DNA of 64,000 nucleotides from Cohnella endophytica (lineage in GTDB: Bacteria > Bacillota > Bacilli > Paenibacillales > Paenibacillaceae): NCBI RefSeq assembly GCF_003628305.1, contig NZ_RBZM01000010.1, positions 62,001-126,000 of the forward strand. The letters run 5' to 3'. The notes beneath the pieces were generated by a model. That model was not told the DNA's origin. It made no database searches and was given only the letters and a program-made list of their open reading frames with translations. Below are positions 1 through 8,374 of this stretch, piece after piece (position 1 is the first letter of the stretch; each line of letters opens with the position of its first letter). The translations under genes and the position numbers were made by a program.

Positions 1-78
1 GTTGTTGCCAGGTATTCAATTCCCCCATAATCATGTAGTGTTAAATGAGCAATGATGATTAGGCCGAATTGAAATGGA

Positions 79-537
79 ATGTTGGTGGATTCATATATGA
101 AGGAGTTATATCTCTCGAGAAAGTTCCTTTATCTTGGTAAAGAGTATTCTCTTCATGAGTTAATAGAAACGGACGATTTAAATGAAGAGGAACTGAAGAG
201 GAAGCTCAAGAGGTTCTACATCTCAAGCTGTAAGAAAATCGTGGCGGAAAGAATCAATAGGTACCAAATACGACTGAAAGTAAAACCCAAAACCATTGAG
301 ATCGTAGAGTCGATAACCAAGTGGGGAAGTTGCAGCTCAAGTAAGAAGGTAACTTTTAATTATCGTCTAGCGATGGCCCCGATCGAAGTGATAGATTATG
401 TCATTATCCACGAGTTATGTCACCTAATTCATATGAATCACGATAGATCATTCTGGAGACGTGTCGGAAGCATTATGCCGGACTATAAAGAGAAGGAAGA
501 GTTTCTAGCCAGGTATGGGCATTTAATGACGGTTTAA
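79..537 (+). CDS. YgjP-like M48-type zinc metallopeptidase
   Basis: Small cytosolic protein of 152 residues with the YgjP (DUF45, WLM-like) signature. A KWGSCSS motif at about residue 81 is followed by an HELCH zinc site (His111, Glu112, His115) and then NHDRSFW, the usual third-ligand region. No signal peptide or membrane segment is seen. Family members are zinc-dependent proteases of poorly known substrate. The length is close to the short E. coli-type form, but many Bacilli homologues carry a longer N-terminus. A stop lies just upstream in frame (70-72), so this copy either starts at 79 or is slightly truncated. No clear ribosome binding site precedes 79, so the exact start is uncertain; ATG at 97 is another option. 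Confidence 0.8.
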   Translation: MLVDSYMKELYLSRKFLYLGKEYSLHELIETDDLNEEELKRKLKRFYISSCKKIVAERINRYQIRLKVKPKTIEIVESITKWGSCSSSKKVTFNYRLAMAPIEVIDYVIIHELCHLIHMNHDRSFWRRVGSIMPDYKEKEEFLARYGHLMTV

Positions 538-597
538 TTGCAGCGGGGGAAGAGTAATGCTATCAGGTTTCCATCCATTCAGGAAGGAATTGATCCC

Positions 598-1554
598 ATG
601 AAAGCAGTTGTATGCACGAAATATGGGCCGCCGGAAGTTCTTCAACTTAAGGAAGTAAAAAAGCCTTTCCCTAAGCACGATGAAGTATGCATTAAAATCC
701 ACGCGACAGCAGTAACGGCTAGCGATATCTATATTCGAGGTTCTCAATTGCCTATTCAGTTTTGGCTGCCGATGCGTATGGTTTTAGGATTTACAAAGCC
801 GAGAAAGTCCATCATAGGCATGGTGTTAGCAGGAGAAATTGAATCCGTAGGCAAAGACATCAAACGTTTTAAAGCAGGTGATCAGGTTTATGGAGTTACG
901 GGTCTTGGACTTGGCGCTTACGCGGAATATAAATGCATGAAAGAAACAGACTCTATGCGCGGGTGTCTATCCCTAAAGCCTGCAAATATAAGTTACGAAG
1001 AGGCAACTGCTGCTGCGTATGGCGGCCTTTTGGCGTTACAACGCGTAGAAGAAGGAAATATTCAACGTGGACAAAAAGTTCTTATATACGGGGCTTCCGG
1101 AACATCAGGAACAATAGCCATACAACTGGCAAAATATTATGGGGCTGAAGTTACGGGAGTATGCAGTACGAGTCATTTGGAGTTTGTGAAATCTTTGGGG
1201 GCAGATAAGGTAATTGACTACACCAATGATGATTCTGCCAATTCCGTTGATCGTTACGACTTTATACTCGATGCTGCGGGAAAAGCCAAAGGTTCGAAAA
1301 TAAAAGAAATGTGCAAAAAAGCGTTAAGCCCAAAAGGGAAATATATATCAATCGATGATGGGAAATTAGAATTAAAAGCAGTTCGCCTTGCTAAGATCAA
1401 AGAGTTAGTTGAAGGTGGATATATGAAACCGGTAGTTGACAGAATCTATCCAATGGATCGAATCGTAGAAGCACATGATTACGTAGGGCTGGGTCGCAAA
1501 AGAGGAGGGGTAGCCATATCGATTGAATATTCCGGATCGTCAATAGAAGAATGA
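598..1554 (+). CDS. NAD(P)-dependent alcohol dehydrogenase / quinone oxidoreductase (MDR family)
   Basis: A 318-residue medium-chain dehydrogenase/reductase. The N-terminal GroES-like domain begins MKAVVCTKYGPPEVL. The Rossmann domain carries a nucleotide-binding glycine motif (YGASGTSG) followed by the IQLAKYYGAEVTGVCST fold. The family reduces quinones or enones, or oxidises alcohols, with NAD(P)H; no structural zinc Cys cluster is seen, which favours the quinone-oxidoreductase branch. The reading frame is open from 538, but ATG 598 is chosen because GGAAGG lies about 11 bases upstream and homology starts there. A strong terminator follows at 1591. A 3' fragment of a related gene survives at 45966-46098. 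Confidence 0.9.
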   Translation: MKAVVCTKYGPPEVLQLKEVKKPFPKHDEVCIKIHATAVTASDIYIRGSQLPIQFWLPMRMVLGFTKPRKSIIGMVLAGEIESVGKDIKRFKAGDQVYGVTGLGLGAYAEYKCMKETDSMRGCLSLKPANISYEEATAAAYGGLLALQRVEEGNIQRGQKVLIYGASGTSGTIAIQLAKYYGAEVTGVCSTSHLEFVKSLGADKVIDYTNDDSANSVDRYDFILDAAGKAKGSKIKEMCKKALSPKGKYISIDDGKLELKAVRLAKIKELVEGGYMKPVVDRIYPMDRIVEAHDYVGLGRKRGGVAISIEYSGSSIEE

Positions 1555-1590
1555 GAATAGGACAAGACAAATAGCGGTACGAAAGCTTTA

Positions 1591-1633
1591 ATACATCGCC
1601 ATGTAGCCCAAGGGCTCTGGCGATGTATTTTTT
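1591..1633 (+). terminator. Rho-independent terminator of the MDR oxidoreductase
   Basis: A 10-bp perfect stem (ATACATCGCC with GGCGATGTAT) has a loop of about 18 bases and a run of six T. It lies 36 bases after the oxidoreductase stop. Confidence 0.85.
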
Positions 1634-1765
1634 ATGCCTATTAGTCAACACGGAGTCAATAGCTACACCTGATAAGAGATTTTTGAGAGAAGTTTGAGAG
1701 ATCCGGTGTGCTATGTTGGATGACGAAATGAAACGATTCCAACACGAAAGGAATGGCATTTACGA

Positions 1766-4762
1766 ATGATGAAACGATTGACAGCGGCGGCGTTGGTTTT
1801 CCTGCTCATGGTCGGCGTGCTTCCCGCTTGGGCGGCAGCGGCGACCAAGGAGGTATGGAATCGGGAAAGCCCTTATCCAACAGCCCAGAATTTATCGAGT
1901 ATTACATACGGAGACAATCAGTTTGTTGCACTGGGCAGTAATGGGGAATTGTTGACATCACCGGATGGAAAAGATTGGACGGCAAAAACGACCGTTGGAA
2001 ATAATGACGTTTACCTGAGCGCGATCGCCTATGGCAATGGCGTTTATGCAGCGGTTGGATCTTCGACGATGGGAAATGGAGCTGTCCTTTATACTTCCGT
2101 GGACGGCGGCAATCAATGGACCAAGAAAAGCTATGCGGGATATATGGTGAGTTTCAGCGATATCGTCTATGCGGGCGGAAAATTCGTTGCGGTAGGCGGC
2201 GTTCGGGACATGGGGATGATCTCGCAAGGCAAGTCCGTTGTCCTGACATCCAGCGACGGGGAGAACTGGGACAAGAAAGAGTTCGGAACAAAACCGCTTT
2301 ATGGAGTCGCCTTTAACAATAACAAATTTGTTGCGGTCGGTGACAAAACGATTATCACATCCACGGACGGAACGAACTGGAATTCCGTTTCGTCCACGTA
2401 TACGCTGATCGATATAACGACCGACGAAAACATGTTTATCGCCGTCGGAGAAGGCGGAAAAGTGGCGACTTCCGAGAACGGCGCAAGTTGGTCCGCCGTG
2501 GTCGTGGATGCCCCCGCGACTTTCGGAAATATCAATTATGCAAATGGAAATTACTATATAAATGGTTACAAGTATGTGGGGAGTAATTCCGTTTATGTTC
2601 ACTATTCGTCGACGAACTTGACCGACTGGGTGTCGTCGACTTCGCCGATATCGGATAGTTACCTTCTGGATATGGCTTACGGCAATGGTGTATACGTCGC
2701 TGTCGGCAACAAGGGAGCGGTGTTGACCTCCGAAGACGGAGAAAATTGGGAAAGCGTCTCCAGCGGTATCGGCGAACATTTGCAAAACGTTGTGTACCAC
2801 GAAGGTAAATACTTGGCGGTCGGGGGTTACACCAGCGCGGTATATTCTTCTGCGGACGGAAAGAATTGGACGTCTAATCCAATCGCGGACAATAAAGGGG
2901 CTGCGATAAACAAAATCGTTTACATCAACGGCCATTACGCGGCGGTTAGTCAGTATGGTCAAGTGCTTTTCTCGGATGACGGCGAGACGTGGACGGTTAA
3001 CCCGCTCACGTCGAATTCTCCTCCTCCCATTAGTGACATCATATACGCGAACGATCAATATATGGTTACGGATACTTACGGAAGAGTCTATACATCAAGC
3101 GACGGTACAACTTGGACGTCTGTAAATACGGGGAAAAGCACTTCATTATTCGGCCTTGCCTATTCGGGCAGCGTCTATGCCGCGGTCGGAGAGCAGAAGA
3201 TTTTGTCCTCTACGGATGGCGAGATCTGGGACGTTTCCTGGGAACTGGAGCAAAAGCCCGGTCAACCCATCAACCAACTGTGGGTGAAAGGTATCGTCTA
3301 CGCCGCCGGAAAATTCGTAGCGGTCGGCATGAAAGGAACGATTCTGACTTCCGGTGACGGGCAGACATGGGTGCCAAGCACGTCGGGCGTAACCGCGCAA
3401 TTGAATGGCGTCAAGTATCTGAACGGGCAATTCGTAGCGGTCGGCGACAAAACGGTGCTGACTTCTCCCGACGGAATCGTCTGGACGTCCGTTCCGGGCG
3501 CAACAGAGTATTTTACAGATGTCGCTTATGATGGAAGTCAATATGTGCTCGTCGGTGCGAACGGCGCAGTCTTTACGCTGAAGTTCGTAGAAGACGACGG
3601 CAACGGCGGCAACGATGGTAACAGTGGCAACGGCAACAGTGGTAACGGTGGCAATGGCAGCAGCGGCTCGGGCAATCCGTCTGGACAAGATGGGCCACAG
3701 AAAACTATCAAAGGAGAAATGTGGAACGATTTGGTTCGGAAGAATGCGGTTGTCGAGATCAATACGGCGAACGCTACCTACAGGATCCCGGCCCCTCAGC
3801 TCGATCTTTCGAAAATCTTGAAGCAGTTGGGAAATAATGTGAGATTGGAAGACGTCAGCGTCAACATCGAGATTGCCAAGCCCGACGACGAGACGCAAAA
3901 ACGAGTCGAGACGGCTGCGGCCGAAAGTCATTTCGCGCTTGTCGGACAGCCGATCGAATTCCGCATCACGGTGACGGGCGGCGGTTCCACGGTGGAGGCT
4001 AACAAGTTCAACGTGTACGTGGAACGATCCATCGAATTGCCGGAAGGCATTGATCCTAGCAAAATCACGACGGCGGTCGTGGTAGAAAGCGACGGCTCCG
4101 TTCGCCATGTGCCAACCCAAGTGACGATTTCCGATGGCCGCTACCACGCTCGAATCAATAGTCTCACGAACAGCGTGTATGCGCTCGTCTATCATCCGGT
4201 TACTTTTAAGGATGCGGAGCGCCATTGGGCAAAGAACAGCATGAACGATATGGGCTCGCGGATGGTTGTGAAAGGTAAAGAAGACGGCTTGTTCCACCCC
4301 GAACAGGCAATTACTCGCGCCGAATTCATTTCCATTGTAGCAAGAGGGCTAGGTCTGCGGACAACGGACACATCGGTCTCTTATGCCGATGTAACGGCTA
4401 ATGCATGGTACAGCGGGTCTGTTCACGCCGCTCATGAATACGGTCTGATCAAGGGCGACGAGAAAGGCATGTTCCGGCCGGAAGCTCTAATGACGCGCGA
4501 GCAGGCGATGGTCATTATCGCGCAAGCGATGAAGCTGACCGGTATTCAGAAAGATGGCGCAAACGCGACGGCAGGGAAGCTGCAAGCTTTCAAAGACGGG
4601 GAGCAGGTATCCCAATGGGCCAAAGACGCCGTATCCGCTTGCTTGCAAGCGGGCATTGTCTCGGGCAGAAGCGCTAAAGAGCTTGCCCCTAAAGCCAATC
4701 TGACAAGAGCGGAAGTTGCCGTTATCGTGCAGCATCTGTTACAAAAATCGAATTTGATCTAA
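1766..4762 (+). CDS. SLH-anchored surface protein with beta-propeller repeats
   Basis: A 998-residue exported protein. A signal peptide (MMKRL..., hydrophobic core, cleavage near AWAAAA) is followed by about 600 residues of repeats of the type YGNGVYVAVG...TSxDGxxW, recurring roughly every 40-45 residues. This is a sialidase/YCF48-like beta-propeller. A Gly/Asn/Ser linker (about residues 611-645) leads to a beta-rich module and three C-terminal SLH domains (about 813-995) that would bind pyruvylated secondary cell-wall polymer. No enzyme motif is visible; a role in surface adhesion or ligand binding is inferred. ATG 1766 is used (GAAAGGA upstream), with a second ATG directly after it. The propeller repeats closely resemble those of the protein at 56225-58756, which lacks SLH domains. 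Confidence 0.88.
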   Translation: MMKRLTAAALVFLLMVGVLPAWAAAATKEVWNRESPYPTAQNLSSITYGDNQFVALGSNGELLTSPDGKDWTAKTTVGNNDVYLSAIAYGNGVYAAVGSSTMGNGAVLYTSVDGGNQWTKKSYAGYMVSFSDIVYAGGKFVAVGGVRDMGMISQGKSVVLTSSDGENWDKKEFGTKPLYGVAFNNNKFVAVGDKTIITSTDGTNWNSVSSTYTLIDITTDENMFIAVGEGGKVATSENGASWSAVVVDAPATFGNINYANGNYYINGYKYVGSNSVYVHYSSTNLTDWVSSTSPISDSYLLDMAYGNGVYVAVGNKGAVLTSEDGENWESVSSGIGEHLQNVVYHEGKYLAVGGYTSAVYSSADGKNWTSNPIADNKGAAINKIVYINGHYAAVSQYGQVLFSDDGETWTVNPLTSNSPPPISDIIYANDQYMVTDTYGRVYTSSDGTTWTSVNTGKSTSLFGLAYSGSVYAAVGEQKILSSTDGEIWDVSWELEQKPGQPINQLWVKGIVYAAGKFVAVGMKGTILTSGDGQTWVPSTSGVTAQLNGVKYLNGQFVAVGDKTVLTSPDGIVWTSVPGATEYFTDVAYDGSQYVLVGANGAVFTLKFVEDDGNGGNDGNSGNGNSGNGGNGSSGSGNPSGQDGPQKTIKGEMWNDLVRKNAVVEINTANATYRIPAPQLDLSKILKQLGNNVRLEDVSVNIEIAKPDDETQKRVETAAAESHFALVGQPIEFRITVTGGGSTVEANKFNVYVERSIELPEGIDPSKITTAVVVESDGSVRHVPTQVTISDGRYHARINSLTNSVYALVYHPVTFKDAERHWAKNSMNDMGSRMVVKGKEDGLFHPEQAITRAEFISIVARGLGLRTTDTSVSYADVTANAWYSGSVHAAHEYGLIKGDEKGMFRPEALMTREQAMVIIAQAMKLTGIQKDGANATAGKLQAFKDGEQVSQWAKDAVSACLQAGIVSGRSAKELAPKANLTRAEVAVIVQHLLQKSNLI

Positions 4763-4770
4763 TCGCATCC

Positions 4771-4801
4771 GGCATCGCAGGTCCAGCTGCGGTGCCTTTT
4801 T
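4771..4801 (+). terminator. Rho-independent terminator of the SLH propeller gene
   Basis: GGCATCGCAG pairs with CTGCGGTGCC (10-bp stem with one G-T pair, short loop), followed by TTTTT. Confidence 0.85.
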
Positions 4802-4888
4802 GTATATGCTCATTCGTAAAAGCTTTCGAAGGCATATGAGTTTTTATATAATTATTATAAAAAATGGTATTTGGTTAGGGGGGGTTCG

Positions 4889-6091
4889 ATGATCTCGACA
4901 AGAACAGGCCGATTACGTCTATTATCCATTACGATCCTAGTTGCGGGTGTAATATTTTTGCCGGGATGTTCTAAAGACATAACGAATGTAAACGAGAGCA
5001 CGTTGGAACCGACGAGTTATGCGGAAATGGATTTACCAACGTTCTTAGAAGCAGAAATGCAAAAAAGGATGAAACAATATCATGTTCCGGGTGCCGCGAT
5101 CGCTGTTATTCATCAAGGGCATTTGGCGTGGTCGAGAGGTTTTGGATACGCGAACGTTAAGAAGAAAATTAAAGTAGATGAGAAAACGATCTTTCAAGTA
5201 GCGTCCAACTCAAAGTCCGTAAATTCTTGGGGGATATTAAAGCTGGTCGAACAAGGGAAACTCGAACTGGATAAGCCGGTAGATCGTTATCTTACCCGAT
5301 GGCATATTCCCGAAAGTTCATTTAACATGGAGGAAGTTACGATATGCCGATTGTTAAGCCATACAGCCGGTTTATCTTTACATGGTTACCCAGGGTACCC
5401 TAAGGGCCGGAAAATACCGACGCTGGAGGAGTCTCTAAGCGGAAAGAACAGTGCGGAGCAGAAAGTGGAATTAATCTATGAACCGGGAACTCAATATCAA
5501 TATTCCGGAGGCGGATACACGCTGCTTCAATTAGTCGTAGAGGAAGTAACGAAACGGAATTATTCCGACTACATGAAAAGCGAAATTTTGAATCCTCTGG
5601 GAATGGACGATAGTTTATTTGCTCTCCATTCTGAAGAAGTATCCAATCTTGCCGTCGGATACAATCAATCGAAAAAGGCATATCCAACAATATCTTATCG
5701 TGAATTGGCGGCAGCCGGACTGCATACGAACGTTGTCGATTTTGCGAAGTTCGTAGCTGCTTTGGTTGACGATAAAATCGAAAAACAACCTGCAGGCAGA
5801 AACATTTTGAGCAAGGAATCGTTAGGTCGGATGTTTACTCCGGTTTTAAATAATTATGGACTAGGCTTTGGCGTTATTTCCGGTTCAGACGACGAGTTGA
5901 TTACCCATTCAGGCTCTAATATAGGCTACCAGAGCACGTACTATATCAATCGAACGAGCGGAGATGGAGTAGTCATCCTTACGAACAGCGACTCGGGAGG
6001 AGCAATGTTTCAGGAAGTCATACAACAGATAGGTCAGTGGGAATTCGACAACCAATCGGACTATCATTTTGGTTTCGATTTGGTGCAATAA
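4889..6091 (+). CDS. Serine hydrolase lipoprotein, beta-lactamase class C / DD-peptidase family
   Basis: A 400-residue predicted lipoprotein. The N-terminal hydrophobic segment ends in a lipobox-like LPGC, so Cys27 would be lipidated and the protein held on the outer face of the membrane. The penicillin-binding fold is marked by SxxK (Ser106-Lys109 in VASNSKS), a Tyr motif in QYQYSGGGY and a C-terminal HSG triad (ITHSGSNIGY). Such proteins act as D-amino-acid peptidases, esterases or class C-like beta-lactamases; substrate cannot be inferred. ATG 4889 is chosen because AGGGGGGG lies four bases upstream; the frame is open from TTG 4871. The next gene starts 28 bases downstream. Confidence 0.88.
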   Translation: MISTRTGRLRLLSITILVAGVIFLPGCSKDITNVNESTLEPTSYAEMDLPTFLEAEMQKRMKQYHVPGAAIAVIHQGHLAWSRGFGYANVKKKIKVDEKTIFQVASNSKSVNSWGILKLVEQGKLELDKPVDRYLTRWHIPESSFNMEEVTICRLLSHTAGLSLHGYPGYPKGRKIPTLEESLSGKNSAEQKVELIYEPGTQYQYSGGGYTLLQLVVEEVTKRNYSDYMKSEILNPLGMDDSLFALHSEEVSNLAVGYNQSKKAYPTISYRELAAAGLHTNVVDFAKFVAALVDDKIEKQPAGRNILSKESLGRMFTPVLNNYGLGFGVISGSDDELITHSGSNIGYQSTYYINRTSGDGVVILTNSDSGGAMFQEVIQQIGQWEFDNQSDYHFGFDLVQ

Positions 6092-6119
6092 AAAGATAGG
6101 CTGGGAGAGACGGCAACTT

Positions 6120-7037
6120 ATGAATAAGCAAAAACAATTGAAGTCGAGTTTATTGCTTCTGATTACCGCCTGCATTTGGGGATTTGCTTTTGTGGCGCAG
6201 CGCGAGGGAATGTCGTATACAGGCCCCTTTACTTTCAACGCGGTCAGATTTGCCCTAGGCGCGCTATCCTTAATTCCGCTCATCCTTTTTCTAGATAGAA
6301 GATCCGTTCAATCGTCGATAGAGATTAGAGCTTCGGTAAAAAAATCGGCTGTTTCCGGGTTCTGCGCAGGCCTTATCCTTTTCTGCGGTTCGTCTTTCCA
6401 GCAAATCGGGCTCGTACATACGACAGCGGGAAAAGCCGCCTTTATAACGGGCTTATACATTGTCATCGTGCCGTTTCTTGGGTTGTTCCTGAAGCAACGC
6501 CTTAACTTGAATAGCGCATTAGGTGCAATCGTGGCGCTTGTCGGCCTTTATTTGCTATGCGTAAAAAGTGATTTGACGTTGGGAGAGGGTGACTTATACG
6601 AGCTCGTAGGGGCTTTTTTCTGGTCGGCGCATATTCTGATTATCGACAAGTTATCTCGTAAGTCGGACGTAATCAAGCTGTCGTTTTTCCAGGTTTTAAC
6701 TTGTTCGATTCTTAGTTTCTTCGTGGCCGTAGCCATGGAGAAGATCGATTGGACTGGCTTGTCGCAGGCGCTGATTCCAATTCTGTATGGCGGGATATGC
6801 TCTGTCGGGATTGCATACACGCTGCAGGTTATCGGTCAGAAAAAAGCGCAACCGACGCAGGCTGCGATTATTATGAGCATGGAAACGGTTTTTGCGGTTA
6901 TCGGCGGTTATTTCATTCTGGACGAGCTGCTGGGTACCCGGGGTGTAATCGGCTGTTTGTTAATGCTGGTGGGGATGATCGTGCCGCAGCTTCCGCAGAT
7001 AAGGAGCTTACGCGGTTCCGCAAACAATTATAATTGA
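6120..7037 (+). CDS. EamA/DMT family transporter
   Basis: A 305-residue integral membrane protein with about ten transmembrane segments arranged as two EamA repeats. The N-terminal ACIWGFAFVAQREGM motif and the repeat-2 end (AAIIMSMETVFAVIGGYFILDE) are typical of drug/metabolite exporters. Substrate unknown. The start at ATG 6120 follows GGGAGAG about 10 bases upstream. The next gene starts just past the stop, so the two are probably co-transcribed. A second, more distant EamA transporter is at 26897. Confidence 0.88.
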   Translation: MNKQKQLKSSLLLLITACIWGFAFVAQREGMSYTGPFTFNAVRFALGALSLIPLILFLDRRSVQSSIEIRASVKKSAVSGFCAGLILFCGSSFQQIGLVHTTAGKAAFITGLYIVIVPFLGLFLKQRLNLNSALGAIVALVGLYLLCVKSDLTLGEGDLYELVGAFFWSAHILIIDKLSRKSDVIKLSFFQVLTCSILSFFVAVAMEKIDWTGLSQALIPILYGGICSVGIAYTLQVIGQKKAQPTQAAIIMSMETVFAVIGGYFILDELLGTRGVIGCLLMLVGMIVPQLPQIRSLRGSANNYN

Positions 7038-7060
7038 GGGGCAAGGGAGTGTTTCGTTTA

Positions 7061-7702
7061 ATGAATAATGTCGTAAAAGAAGGACAAAAAACGAGATATA
7101 TCTTGCTTGCCGTACTAATTATAATTGTGACGGTAGTGATTTTTCAGCTATCTTCAAGACAAGAAAAATCTTTTCGGGATACGACGGTCAACGAAAAAGT
7201 CATTCAGACCAAAAGTTTTCATGTGAATTCGGCTTCTACGGATTTGAAGACATCGGCCAAAGGAACGGTCTATGTCAGGGGAGACAATGGGAAGGCTGAG
7301 CATATACAGATTGTTGCTTGGATTGAGATCGACTCTGATGATTGGGGCGGCGTTGCTTTCTATATCCCCGACAAGTGGCATGTCTCCAACATCATAAGCA
7401 GCTACCCCGACAACGGAACTCGATTAAAACCCGCGGACTATGTCTCAACATGGACGACTGCTTCAGGTCACTCAGAATGGCGTACGATGATAGAGGTTGG
7501 AAGAGATCGCAGCTATAAGCCGACGGGAGGTGGCACAGGGACCGTTATGATTGATATCATTCCTGATGAAAATGGCCCACATCACCCAGAGGTATCTAAA
7601 ATTGGCGTAGAAGTCGGCTCCAATGAAAAAGAAGGCCAAAAAATGATGGGAACTGATTCTATTGAGATACCTCTATCATTGGCCGATCAAAAGTATGAAT
7701 GA
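7061..7702 (+). CDS. Membrane-anchored protein of unknown function
   Basis: A 213-residue protein with one N-terminal transmembrane helix (about residues 12-30, YILLAVLIIIVTVVIFQ) and a polar extracytoplasmic domain of about 180 residues. The domain contains WIEIDSDDWGGVAFYIPDKWHV and a PDENGPHHPEV stretch, suggesting an all-beta fold. I do not recognise the family. ATG 7061 is chosen because AAGGGAG lies 11 bases upstream; the frame is open from TTG 7034, which would overlap the EamA gene by four bases. It is probably co-transcribed with that gene. Convergent with the VOC gene. Confidence 0.65.
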   Translation: MNNVVKEGQKTRYILLAVLIIIVTVVIFQLSSRQEKSFRDTTVNEKVIQTKSFHVNSASTDLKTSAKGTVYVRGDNGKAEHIQIVAWIEIDSDDWGGVAFYIPDKWHVSNIISSYPDNGTRLKPADYVSTWTTASGHSEWRTMIEVGRDRSYKPTGGGTGTVMIDIIPDENGPHHPEVSKIGVEVGSNEKEGQKMMGTDSIEIPLSLADQKYE

Positions 7703-7730
7703 TGGCTTGAGCGATCGGATTCGTTGCTCT

Positions 7731-8195
7731 TCAAACTCCTTGCCATTCTTCTCCTCCGTTACGGGCTAGCGTCGCACCCCAACTGTCGGGACTAACATCT
7801 CGAACATGCTTCGAGAACGTCCACATATGCCCTTCTAGATCTTGCGCCGAATATTGACGCTCGCCGTACTCCGTATCGAAAAGCTCTTCTACGATTTGGG
7901 CACCCGAAGATTTCGCGTGGCGATAATGTTCATCGATATCTTCGACGAACACCATAATGGACTGCGTGGCCAAGCCGAGCTTGGCAGGACTTGTCATCGT
8001 TCGACTCGGACTCTTGAGCATGACCCACGCATTGCCGTAGTGCATCATTGCGCCGTGGAGCTGACCGTCGGGGAGCTCGAAGCGGAAATGTTCAGTAAAA
8101 CCGAACACCTCGATTAACCAGGAGAGCGCATTGGCCACTTTCTCGTAATAGACATGCGGAAGAATGAAGTCGGTCGGTACGGAGCGGTTTTTCAT
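7731..8195 (-). CDS. VOC (glyoxalase/bleomycin-resistance) superfamily protein
   Basis: A 154-residue soluble protein with a vicinal-oxygen-chelate fold. VYYEKVANALSWLIEVFGF at the N-terminus and the C-terminal EYGERQYSAQDLEGHMWTFSKHV are the paired beta-alpha-beta-beta-beta motifs. The final E-GH-W pattern is common in uncharacterised VOC proteins resembling PhnB or bleomycin-resistance proteins. It is preceded by AGGGAGG about eight bases before the ATG. Catalytic role unknown. It is convergent with the gene ending at 7702. Confidence 0.85.
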   Translation of the reverse strand: MKNRSVPTDFILPHVYYEKVANALSWLIEVFGFTEHFRFELPDGQLHGAMMHYGNAWVMLKSPSRTMTSPAKLGLATQSIMVFVEDIDEHYRHAKSSGAQIVEELFDTEYGERQYSAQDLEGHMWTFSKHVRDVSPDSWGATLARNGGEEWQGV

Positions 8196-8274
8196 CTTGA
8201 AATGCCTCCCTTAACGATGCTTTTGCGTCAATTTTAATATACCCGAAGAAGTATTTCAAAAAATACAGGTAGAG

Positions 8275-8322
8275 AAAGGGCCGGGACAGACACCCTCTAT
8301 TAGGTGACATCCCGGCCCTTAA
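8275..8322 (-). terminator. Terminator of the SLH gene at 8375-10885
   Basis: An 11-bp perfect outer stem (AAGGGCCGGGA/TCCCGGCCCTT) encloses a small internal loop and an inner CACC/GGTG stem. Read on the minus strand the T-tract is TTTCTCT. This two-storey shape recurs at other terminators in the window. Confidence 0.75.
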
Positions 8323-8374
8323 TATCATGTATATCAGCATATTTTACTTCGAAGGCTACGGACAGATTAATTCA

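Noticed and set aside
538-597. N-terminal extension of the MDR oxidoreductase frame
   Set aside because: Homology and ribosome binding site support ATG 598; the upstream codons have no conserved content.
1958-3058. Long minus-strand open frame of 366 codons inside the SLH propeller gene
   Set aside because: It lies opposite a clear repeat-rich coding gene, has no family resemblance and reflects codon bias of the real strand.
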